A stretch of 64,000 nucleotides of DNA from Haliclystus octoradiatus (lineage: Eukaryota; Cnidaria; Staurozoa; Stauromedusae; Haliclystidae). Below, piece by piece: positions 10,464-22,600 of this stretch. The position numbers and the translations under genes were made by a program. The stretch lies in the NCBI GenBank assembly GCA_916610825.1, contig OU744449.1, forward strand, positions 6,633,243 to 6,697,242, given 5' to 3'. Position 1 is the stretch's first letter. Each line of letters starts with the position of its first letter. The notes under the pieces are model-generated. The model worked only from the letters and a program-made list of their open reading frames with translations. It made no database searches and was not told where the DNA came from.

Positions 10464-12609
10464 TTCTACCTCTGTCAAGTTGGCCCCCCCAACCGTGAAA
10501 TTTAGATCTAAACCATACTCAGAATGATGATCATCGAGATATCGCTAATAATCGAATGGGGGGGCCAACTTGACAAATAGTTAGCCCCCCCAACTTTTTC
10601 CCTATCACCCACAAGGTTGAAAATAGGCTTAAAAGAATGATCACACGATGATCATTCATGATCAAAAGGTTTCATCGTATTATCATCCATAATTATTGAG
10701 ATATCGCCAATTATCAAATGGGGGGGCAACTTGACAAATAGTTAGCCCCCCCAAATTTTTCCCTATCACCCACAAGATTAAAAATAGGCTTAAAAGAATG
10801 ATCACGCGATGATCATTCATGATCAAAAGGTTTCATCGTATTATCATCAATAATTATTGAGATATCGCCAATTATCAAATGGGGGGTCCAACTTGACAAA
10901 TAGTTAGCCCCCCAACTTTTTCCCTATCACCCACAAGGTTGAAAATAGGCTTAAAAGAATGATCAAGCGATGATCATTCATGGTCAATAGGGTCAATCGT
11001 ATTATCATCAATGATCATCAAGATATCGCCAATTATCAAATGACGGGCAAATTGACATAAAGTCATCCCTCAACTTTTTCCCTACCACCTGCAAGGTTGA
11101 AATTTGAAAATAGGCGTAAAAGAGTGATCACGCGATGATCATTATCGAAAATTCCATCGCATTATCGTCAATAGTCATAGAGTTATGTTATCAAGTAGGG
11201 CGGGTCAACTTGACGGAAGAACTATATCCAAAAGATTTCGTGAAATTGATTCGCTGTCTCTAATTGCCTCTTTTTAAAATGTATAGAGGTTAGGTTGTTA
11301 ATTAATTATGACTGTTAATTATTACTTGCGAATAGCATATCGTATTTGACATTTTTTGAAGGAACTTATATCTGCATTACGTTATTCCACTCTTCTAAAA
11401 ATTATTATTAGGTTAACATAAATGCTTTTATGTTAATCGATCAAGTGTACCTCATAAATATATAGCGTAATGTCATTAAGGATTTCAATCTAAATGATTT
11501 TATTGGCCTGATTTAATTCAATAAAACTCAAGACGTATATAATACAATATCAGGATTGATTATAGTGTCCTCTTTAACTCCGGTTGAGGATCTTTTCATG
11601 TCATCATAAAGTTGCCAAGAACCATCATTCCTAGGCAAAAAACATTGTAATGACCAACTGCACCATTTCCTTTGGGAGGTAAAAATTGATTGCACTGCGT
11701 AGATAAAAGTTGTTACTATTCGAAGTTAATTTGGTAGGAAGCTCTCGCAAGGCACATAAGCTATATGATGATGTATCAGTTGCATTATCAGTCCCATTTG
11801 TCAAGTTGGCCCCCCATTCGATAATTGGCGATATCTCAATAATTATTGATGATAATACGTTGAAACCTTATGATCTAAATGATCATCGCGTGATCATTCT
11901 TTTAAGCCTATTTTGAACCTTGTGGGTGATAGGGAAAAAGTTGGGGGGGGCTAACTATTTGTCAAGTTGGCCCCCCATTTGATAATTGGCGATATCTCAA
12001 TAATTATTGATGATAACACGATGAAACCTTATGATCATGAATGATCATCGCGTGATCATTCTTTTAAGCCTATTTTCAACCTTGTGGGTGATAGGGATAA
12101 AAATTGGGGCGGCTAACTATTTGTCAAGTTGGCCCCCCCATTTGATAATTGGCGATATCTCAATAATTATTGATGATAATACGATGAAACCTTTTGATCA
12201 TGAATGATCATCGCGTGATCATTCTTTTAAGCCTGTTTTCAACCTTGTGGGTGATAGGGAAAAAGTTGGGGGGCTAACTATTTGTCAAGTTGGCCCCCCC
12301 ATTTGATAATTGGCGATATCTCAATAATTATTGATGATAATACGATGAAACCTTTTGATCATGAATGATCATCGCGTGATCATTCTTTTAAGCCTATTTT
12401 CAACCTTGTGGGTGATAGGGAAAAAGTTGGGGGGGCTAACTATTTGTCAAGTTGGCCCCCCCATTCGATTATTAGCGATATCTCGATGATCATTGATGAT
12501 CATTAAAAATAAATTGCTGATCATCAATGATCATCCACTGATCATCATTCTGAGTATGGTTTAGATCTAAATTTCACGGTTGGGGGGGGCCAACTTGACA
12601 GAGGTAGAA
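10464..12609. mobile_element. Large foldback element with arms made of ~162-bp tandem repeats
   Basis: The two ends are inverted copies: TTCTACCTCTGTCAAGTTGG at 10464 and its reverse complement ending at 12609, each followed inward by CCCCCC, AACCGTGAAATTTAGATCTA and a CTCAGAATGATGATCAT motif. Inside, the left arm (to about 11220) repeats a unit with the landmark CAACTTGAC at about 10565, 10727, 10889, 11048 and 11206. The right arm (from about 11800) carries the inverted unit CAAGTTGGCC at about 11803, 11963, 12125, 12285 and 12447, so the period is 158-162 bp. Each unit holds a G-run/C-run pair, several ATGATCAT palindromes and the phrase CACCCACAAGGTTGAAAATAGG. The 580-bp centre (11220-11800) has no coding frame. 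It is non-autonomous; the superfamily is not assigned. Confidence 0.85.
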
Positions 12610-12694
12610 TATAATGGTAGTAAAGGACGGGCAAACGACAATACAGTATAGTGCTTAAATCAGCAGATTGATTTCGGGAGACATGTAAATGCAT

Positions 12695-12850
12695 TCAAGG
12701 GGAGGACTTCCGTAAATCGGCTGTACGGGGCCGTGCCATGTTTAAGGGCTTTCCCGGATTCTTGTGAAATTTGACGGAGTCAATTTAGAGATTTTCAAAA
12801 TTTTTAGAACTTTTCCTTTGTTTTTCTCATAAATCGAAAAATTTTAGGGT
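12695..12850. repeat. Dispersed repeat fragment, same family as 59536-59790
   Basis: CGGCTGTACGGGG, GGATTCTTGTGAAATTT and AATTTAGAGATTTTCAAA also occur, in reverse complement, at 59640-59780, where a fuller copy is seen. Only one end is present here. Confidence 0.6.
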
Positions 12851-13734
12851 ACGTGGTTGAAATTGATTAATGAATTATAGCGATATACAAATGAGAATTT
12901 CCAATTTGATTAGGAATTTTCAATAACATTAACTTGTGAATAAGATACTATAGTCATGTTCATGTAAACGTTTATGTAATTCTTGAAATTTATCATACAA
13001 AGCAGTTGGCATACAGTTTCCTGCGAGGTATTGATATTTGGCGCACTCGATTCACTTCAGGAGAAAAGCCAAAGGCGGAAAAGTCACTCGCCGCGGCGGC
13101 TGGTGATTTTCTGATGCCTTCTCATTTTCTCCATACGTGCTCTCCCGAGCCAATTGCTTAATATATCTTTCTAATGCAGCGCATGATTTTTTCTATTTTT
13201 TTTTCTGTTGGATTGTTTACACATCCACAGATAGACAGATTGCAGATTAGCGGCAAAAATGTGAGTATAAAGCGTTTTACGAAATGCTGAATAGAAGGTT
13301 GCTGAAATGTTCACAGTCGGGCTCGTATATCACGCGCCTGTATAGGCCTACCATACAGAGTATTTCCACTTACAATTTTGATATTATATTCAAGCGTATT
13401 GTGTTTCTCATATAGTATATTATAATTATCATTTATCAATATACTTGCTGATCTAGTCTTAATAATGACATTTTTACCTAATTATGGCATTTTCATTATA
13501 ATAATATAATGTAATCGTTAATTATAAATTTGAATAAAAAACAAGTAATAAGTAAATATAATTAGCTCAACTCAAAAGATAATATCCTGTATCTTTATGT
13601 TATTATTATTATATTCATAAGCTAAATGCATAATATAAGACTTATCTACCTAAATATCAATAATAATAATAATAATAATAATAATACTAATTATACAGAG
13701 ACATACATAAATATCTATTTGATAATATTTAAAT
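12851..13734. other. Downstream region of the KMT2 gene
   Basis: Probable 3' UTR and spacer of the minus-strand KMT2 gene, whose stop codon is at 13735-13737. It includes an (AAT)n run at about 13658-13686. The plus-strand frame at 13626-13871 is antisense to the last KMT2 exon and is not a gene. I found no convincing polyadenylation hexamer for the minus strand. Confidence 0.45.
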
Positions 13735-16638
13735 TTAGTTCATCCATTTACGACAATTGTCGGCACCACAAAGACATGGTAATTTATGTTGATCATCTTC
13801 AATGTCAAATTTATAATCGTATGTCAGCTGAAATTAATAAAACAAATAAAAATATGAATAACACTGTTTAGGATTTTGGAAAAATTTCCTAGTCATAGAG
13901 GCAGGGCCACAGGGGACATTAGACATAGCTTTGAACGGGAGGGTGATACAGGGGTCGACTATAAAATGTTAAAGTAATCGAGATGTATATTTATATATTG
14001 TTCATACTAAATGAAGGCATTTGGAACTTGCTGACAATTATTGAACGCTTTCATTTCTGTTTTATAAGCAGATCTGAGGTCGATTTTTGACTTTTTACTA
14101 GAGATTGACAGACAGTGAATGACAAAAGGTTTAGCAGTCTGGGATCCTAGAATATTTTTTATATATTTTCTTTATACCATCCGTTTTCTTTTGAATTTGT
14201 TCTAGCCTTTCTGAAGCTATGATTACTGGGTAGGGCCACCCAGTTTAGGAGGACACTGGTGATAAGATATCCAGATGTCCAGATCAATGTCTGAATCAGG
14301 CATTTAAGTTAACTAACCTCTTCACCGGTTCCGATCCGGCGACTTGAAATTATGATGATCTTCTGTTCTTTCTCTATCGTTACAATTTCAGCAGTGCAAT
14401 TGGGCTAACAATAGATAAATACAGAACAAACATGAAAACGATCTAAACCAAAGTCAAGCCTGCTATAGCGGACACCTCTATACAGCGACCATTTTTCTAT
14501 ATTGGTGATTGGTCACTCTAGAAATTATCTAAAATGGTATTTTCGCTTGAATCAACCCTGTCTGTAAAGGACACCTGTATCCAGTATCAATGTGTCTACG
14601 TTTCATAGCTGATTATTGTATACATGTTTCACTGTGATATATCTTTAATGTAGAAAATGAGGCATTAAACAGACTTAGCATAACATGACCACAAGCTTGA
14701 ACAGTCGCTAGACACTATTTTTTGGTAATCTATGATGTATGATGTATTGTGGTTTTGATAACTTACGTTACATGAATGATTGATGTATCTTGCTGGACCA
14801 CCTGTCATCGTCGCATCTACAACCATATCAGCATCAATGCGGAACATATAAACACCACGATTCTAAAACACAATTAGGATAAACATTAACATGATCCTGG
14901 GAATACTTGGGTACTCTTGTACAGGGGTGTGTCATTTGATCGTGAGGATCTTACTATATCACCAAAATATTGCAGGGGTTACTTGCAACGATACAGCAGC
15001 CAAAACTTGCCAACCATTGTGTTGTTTATTGAATTTTTGCATTTGAAAAGTACCATTTTGGCACATCCCAAGCGGAATATCTACAGAACTGGATATGTGT
15101 ATGTATGAAATCTTTATTCAAAGAGGATATATCCAATAAGCAAACAGGCCTGTCTCCCTTGGACTCATAGGCGGAAGCCGGACAAATCGCAGCAGAAAGC
15201 CAAAATTGAAAATTTGATATCTCAAGATTTTGCCCAATAAAATATTTTGACCCATGTCTCAGGAAATTTCGAGACGAATGCCCTTTTGAAGGAAATACAT
15301 TACTGAAACTCCCAGATATACAACTGCCACGAGATTTTTCGGGCAAAATTGACAAAAACCCCAGGTCAGAAGCAAGTAGTTACGGGCATGTGTTAACATC
15401 ATATTATTATAGATCTGTTAGACTATAATGATTACGAATGCATTGTCTCGGTGGTATACGGGAGACCATTGGTACAGCACAAGCAATAATCAAATACATT
15501 GATGTATGGGAAATAATAAAACATATCGAAATGGAATTTAATGATGGATTGTAATGAATAAAACGGATTCCTTACCGCTCGTTCATATACTCCTTCACGA
15601 CGATTAGCAACTTCATTTCGTATCGTATGCCCGATGTATTCGATGACCATAGTCGCCTGAGAATGATAGAAATTGTAACAATTGAGATTTAGAAAGTCAT
15701 ACAACTTGCTTTCAAAAAACATGATCATTATGTTTTTGACTTTTTTAAAGTTTATTTAGCAAGATTTCTAATTTTCATGCACATTGTCACATTAGCTTGA
15801 GTATAGCACCAAATGGAATGTAAAATGCAGGTAATAGAGTAGCCTGCATACCAGCCCTGAGAGTTTTTCTGTTCAAACCATTAGGGTCTGTGAACTAATG
15901 TGTGAGTTTCAGCCCAACACGTTCCAATTAGTTTGGAATATAATTTATGCCTTACATCGCATTATAACTAAGTAGAATGCATCAAAATTGTACAGATTCA
16001 CAATTCTAGGTTTGGATTTCACTGTACTGGATAGAAATCAATCAGTATCCCAGCCTCAAACGCTGCAACTTCAAAATGCTATCCCTCATAACCCAAACAG
16101 CAAGCTCAACTGACTTTCAGAAATATTAGTTGTCAATCAAGCGTCCTTGTCCCAACGACCACTTATGGACCATCTTCGCAGGTCCAATAAGTATCATTTA
16201 TTTTTAATTTCTTTATTTATATTATGGCTATTTAGGCTATGGGAAAGTAGTATCTTTTCATAATGTTTTGTATCGTGAATTGTCTTATTTACAAGTTTCT
16301 TTGTCAGCTATGTCTGAATGTGAGTTGTGGCGTTCTTTGTGTGGCAAATATGTAATGCGTAAGAGGGACGGCACATTCCTATAATAATGTGACTGTCTAT
16401 ACTACTACTACTACTATTTATACTTACAGTATCGATATCTCGTTTAGCAAATAGACCCAATCCTTGTATTCTTGATCTCTTTAGAAGAGCATTGTTTCTC
16501 CATTCTTGTTTTAATCTTCTATACTGCGCTGCTTTCGTCATTGTTAATGTTCTTATTTGAGCATAAGAAAATCCATTGTCTTCGGTCGATGATAAACCAT
16601 GGGATGAAGTTGTACCAGTAGAGCGCTTAGGAAGTGGC
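13735..16638 (-). CDS. KMT2C/D: KMT2C/D exons 34-38: catalytic SET and post-SET domains
   Basis: Exons 16428-16638, 15576-15656, 14767-14862, 14318-14404 and 13735-13827 encode about residues 4079-4267. Before SET is the conserved [12 protein letters not shown] and [15 protein letters not shown] stretch. The SET core shows [28 protein letters not shown] (SAM-binding NHSC, about 4204-4207), PNCTAE and [11 protein letters not shown] with the active-site Tyr at about 4240. The post-SET zinc Cys cluster is C-L-C-x4-C, ending in RKWMN, the invariant C-terminus of the family. All expected catalytic residues are present, so the enzyme should be active. Intron 34-35 holds a dispersed repeat (16262-16380). 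Confidence 0.95.
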
Positions 16639-19600
16639 CTAATCAAATCAAGTTTCAAAAAATGAAATATATATGTTTAGATAAAATAGAGAGAATCGTA
16701 AATGAAAACATTTCTAAATTACTTTACTGTATAATATTGAGATTGCTGCTCAACAAATTGATTGTTTTATTTGAGTAAAGAATAAAGATGCAAATTTGTT
16801 TTAATTTCCTTATTATTAGACAGGAAAATCCCTTGCCCAAGGTAGATTTATTTTTCTTGATTCGAGAAAATTAATCAATATTTTAATAAGAAATTCTTCA
16901 CTTACAATAAGAATATGTTTTCAAGTAAAATTTTATTTATTTCAAGAAAATGTTTTCTAGTTTTTTAATGAAATCAAATGCAGATTTTCAAGTTACGGAT
17001 GGAAAAAACAATAATGGATTGTCAACTGCAACGAACCTGTTTAAATGCGATTTTCTAATTGTTTCTGATCGAACACAACCAGACGGATTGATAGCCAGAG
17101 GTAATTCAGCGATTAAAACACGTGTACGACCAAATCGAAATTGATAATCACTGATTGTGTCAATGCCAGGTAACTAAAATTAAAAAGAAATACACTATTA
17201 ACACAAACACAAAATAAACTTAATAGCAGACATCAATGAAAAAGTGATTTCTTCGTTGTGTTTTTAATTATAGCCTGCGTGCAGACAGACTTTTTCTTCG
17301 TATAGTCAGATGCTTCTATAGTGATCTTTGCTATTCAATGTTTTACGAAGAAACTTTTAGTTTGAACAAAATAAAATACATGTTTAAAACAGCTCGAAAT
17401 CATGGATGGTAATTGGTAAAAATCTTTCTTTTCATATACAACTTATGCAAACCAACGCTACGCAGATGTATTTGAAGGGATTTGTTTTGCTTTTCAGAAC
17501 CAATTCAGTTCCATTCAGTAGTACAAATCTATAAACCATTATCCTTTATCTAGAATCAGTAGATGTATGTTAAAGTCTCATTCGGATACTACATTCACTG
17601 AATTATGTGTTTATAATAAATTATCCGAAGGACATACGTTTTACAGAAATCTTAGGAATATAAAAATATTTCAACATTCAAGGTTAACAATTAAAGCATT
17701 AAAAAATATAATTCATTTATATATCAAGTCTTGTTCATTAATAGTTGAAACTGTCTTTGCCCAGGCATTGTCAACGATATTTTAATTTTTAAAAAATGAT
17801 CACTTACCGATTCAGCAATGAGCTGGAAAGATGCATCGGTTAAACCAAAAAGATCCTGTTAAAGAAAAAGGCATTAGATGAACAAGGAATATATAATATA
17901 ATCTTCAGGTAATCAAGCATGAATACAATGATCACAATTTCTAGTATGAGGTTACCTCGCCTGATAAAAATTCAGGAAATACTTTTAGGACGTTGGCTTC
18001 CTTTCGAATATCACGAACTGACAGCAAGATGTTATTCCATGCATCTAAAACCACAAGACAGAAATTGCTCAGGATATAGCATAAAGTATTACCAGAGCCA
18101 TCTATTTACAAGAGTTGGGACACTCTCAGCTCTCATTGGACAGATGCCAGTCACGTGATTTTATGGACGCCATTTTCGTTTCGTCAATGACCCATGCTCG
18201 TGAAATCTAAACTAAGCGCGGGAAAATAATGTCAGGAATTCAAACATTTTTGTTCAAAAGCAAAACCTCGTTTTCCATGGAACGAAAATAGCGATTTTCG
18301 AGTAAATATTGTGAAAAATATACAAAACTCAAAATTCGTCAACAACTTTATGTTAGTGAGAGTCTTTAATTTGATAGATTTCACAAAGCTGTACATATCA
18401 AAGCGAGGATGGTATTTTTGACAATGTTTTAGGGTCTATATTGTTAAACTTAGTTGTAAATCTACAAGTTCGAGCCCCTGGTAAGACTAAAGACAGAGAG
18501 GATAAGGTCTTTACGATGCAACCACCTCATTTACCTTTAGGGTTTAATTCACTATAGACGATATCTTCATCACCATTGTTAAATGCGATTTCAAATTGCG
18601 GTGCATTGTCTTTGTCAATTACTGAACATTCGTAACGACAGCGTTTGTTGAGATATTTCTGACTCCAGAATATGCGTGTTGTTTTAAATCCAACCTGCAG
18701 GTGTCGAAAACATGAAATATTTAGTTAAGCATTAGTTAGATCCAATTTTAATAAACCTAGATCCAACCTTGGTTGCACAACAACGAAAAACCAGATCGTA
18801 TCGGATTCGGATTGACATTATTCTGTCGGAGTGAATCCAATTTTGAGAACATGATTCCATTGTTTTCAACTTGATTTATTCGAACAATGTCATGGCAATT
18901 CTGATTATTAATAAACTTTCCAAGTGGCAATATTAGTAAAAATCACTTTCGACAAAAGACAAATTGCAACATTAAAATCGTCTACAAAACATTTTGGATA
19001 TTTTGTGATATATGCTCATTTGTTTTTAAACATAATTAGATTAAATTTGAAATTTGGATTGGATTATCGTTGCTGTGGTAATTTGTTTACCAAATCCAAT
19101 CAAACGCACACCTCGATAGTATATACAGCGAGTTATAAAACCAGAACATAATCAGTAACTTCTAAGCTGGTAGTTCTGTCTCACCGGAAAAATTGACGTC
19201 ATCGTATGAAAAGTCTGCAATTGATGCGGCAGCAGCTGACCAATGTCTTTAAATATTAAACTACCAACGCGAATTGTGAATGCAGGCAGCTCTTTTTCAC
19301 TGTTCAATCGTAAAACACTGTTAAGAAAGAATGGAGAGATTTGAAAGATGAAACATGTGAAAATAATAAACAATGTTAGCATTAAACGTAGTATAAATAC
19401 TACATTGACTTATTCGATATTCTAAATCTTTTAGAATATAAATATTATAAATAATAAATATAAATATAAATAATTAAAAATAAACATGAATATAAATAAT
19501 AAAAATAACATAAATATAAATAATTAAAAATAAATATATATACAAATAATTCAAAATGAACATGAAAATAAATAATTAAAAATAAATATAAATACAAATA

Positions 19601-22600
19601 ATTAACAATAAATATAAATAAATAAGAGTATAAATAATTATGTTGTTTATTTTGTAATTAAAGATACCTAGCCAATTGTTTCGTTATATCTCTGTTGATA
19701 TATACTCTTCGAAAGACAGCATAAGATGGTAGTTTCTGTTCTTTTAAGCCGAGATATTTGTGTTGCGGACATAGAACAGTCTGTGAAGAATAAAATCAAA
19801 TACAAGACAATTTTATACAATATGATGCTAGATTCGTACTTATAGGTTGATTCATGCGGCTCCAAAATATTGTTTTTCAAAAAAATATCCATAATGATGA
19901 CAATAAGATAGTGTTCTCACTTGTTGAGCCAAAGTAGGAGGGGGAAGGGGAGGAATTAAGGATATTTTACTTCCTATGTCATGATGCATGATTTGAAATA
20001 CCTATTTTATATTTTATTAAACATTTTAACATTTTTTAGCAACTTTATTAATCAGAATGTAGGAAATCTTAAACCATGTACCAGTTAATTTCCATTATTT
20101 AAAAATTGATCACCGAAACCGATTTAATAGTATAGCCGACTATTTAACTATTTTATGCTTAAATTTTTGCTCAATGTTTCTCTATTTTTTTTATGAAACA
20201 TGATTGTCTGACATTAGATGACAATGATTGACAATTCACATTCTAATTGCTATTCGGTGATTGTAATTAGTTGTGTTGGTATTATTAGTCAATTTCTATT
20301 ACAATCAGTATAGACATCTGACATTCATTGTCTACCCTCATTCAGCCCGTGACATCTAGAGAATAACTTAGCCAAAGATTATAGCTATGATGCCTCATAT
20401 ACTGTAGAATCAATTAGTCTAGTAGACACAATGATGACAGCGACATCTTCTTCTAAATGCACAATAGAATCAATCAGGCAGAAACAATCTAACCAGGTTA
20501 TGACGTCATAAAATAAAATTTATCTGAAACCTTGCGAGTTTTGTAACCATCTCTTACCTTATCTTGGAAGAACATACAACTCGATTTGATAGCACAGCCA
20601 AAATGATAATTCTTTTCACAACGTAAGCGACTGGGTCCCATCATATGGACACATCCGATTGTCGCTCCTTTGCCGTTACAACGAGTACAAAACTGTAAAC
20701 AGCAACAAACATGTATTGAAATTAAGATTTTTCATTGATAATGTTTTCAAATAATCTTCTTAGCAAAGCATGCAATTATCATCGGATCATATACATAAAA
20801 CATTGTGAAGTATTTTTACTGAATTATCAGGATTACGGCAAAGATGCAATGCATGATGTACAAAGTGCCTTTCCATATCATTTTTTTAACTGCAGAACAG
20901 TTATGTAGTCAGGATCCGACAAAAGAGTGGATAGTGCAAATTCAGAAGAAAATGAATAATTTTTTGATTTACAGGTCAAGCCTCAACAAAAAATTAAGAA
21001 GAAAATGTTAAAATATCTTCAAGATTCCGGAAGGATAAATCTTTTGTCGGACACTGTATGTCGTTAAAGAGAAATTTGCAATAATGGCTACTACATACAC
21101 CTACCAATAGCGGTCAACATAACAACCTTTATGCAGGACAGACCCATACATGACCCCACTATTGTCCCTATAATTAGAGCTTACCGTATTTGCTCCTCTC
21201 GAGTATGCTTCTTGGACATTATGCAATGCACCGTTCAAAGATTCATAGACTTCAAGTGACCAAAGGGCACAGTTTAAATGAATCCAAAGGTCAACATCAA
21301 AATTCAATAATCTTCGATTAAAAATAAAAGGCAGTGATAAAAAATCCAGTTAATAGCATAAAAGCAGGGCATAACCCTCTTCAGGAGTCTAAAATATTCA
21401 TTTTACTGAGATGGAATAAACAAAGTAATTCAACAGAATTGTCTCTTGTTTGTTTCCTGGCAACCCTGGCATTAAAAATGAGAAATTTGAAACCGGCAAG
21501 GAACTCCGAAGTGGCTTGTAAGGCTCCGAAAGGCCGGATTAGAAATTTCTTCAAATTTTAAAACTATTTCCGTTCCTTGATATTGCACTTCGTGGAAACA
21601 GAGCAATTGTTCTGCAATACCTTCATTCACGCTGTTAAGATATTATTATAACTATGCAGACCAATCAACTGCTTACAAACGAAGACATGGCTACGTTGAT
21701 GCTATAGCCAGGTTATTTAGGGCCGGATTTTTGACAAGCAGGTCTCTTCTGATACCGGGATTTTAACGCTTGCTAATTGTTAACTCCCCGGGTGTTTCCT
21801 GGGTGTCATTGATGTCCTTTGACTGATGCGTTTGACCACGCAGATTGCGGCAAGATGACAACACCTTCAGGATCTATATATGATTATATATGGCTGTTGT
21901 AGTATGTTAGGGTTAGGGTGTTGCCAATATGTGATAATATATATATATATATATATGATAGCAGCCATTCTAGATTGTACTACAGTGTATAGAACAGATT
22001 ATACGTTAATAAATGCAATTTTTTAAATATAGAGTTGGATAAATTACTGTTTGACATACCGTGCTTCACCCTCTGTGATACCATCACCCTTTTCACCGCA
22101 TAACGAACAACGACGAAGATCAAAAATGCCTTCATCAGCTTTCAATGCAACACCATGCTGTTTCAATAACTGAAAATTTAATTTATAAAATATAGGTTAT
22201 AAATGGCATTAAAATTATTAATATATTTTCACCATCCCATAAAATGTACAAATGAGTACAGTAGTAATAAAATGAGAGTTCTAGCACAGTTATGACCAAA
22301 TCACAACAGTCTAATCTCTCAGCTGTCAAAAACTTGTCATAATAGCAGGTGACATACTTATAACTGCTTTATAACTCTCCTTTCACCACTACTGAGAACA
22401 AATAGATACAACGGAATAGTTTGTATTTTAAAATGTAAGATATTCATGATTTTAATTCGCATCTATAATGTATCATGAATCCCTACTATTCTTCGCCTGT
22501 AAAATGTTTGAAAAAAAAAATTATAATAATAATAAATGATCAGTAACAAGACTAACAAGCTTTTTTTTATATAAGTAGAAATCTATAACATTGTTGGTCA

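Noticed and set aside
11710..11916. 68-codon plus-strand frame
   Set aside because: Most of it is translated from the 162-bp repeat unit of the foldback element; no start context or domain.
18460..18490. GTTCGAGCCCC reminiscent of a tRNA T-arm
   Set aside because: No acceptor stem, D-arm or anticodon arm could be folded around it.
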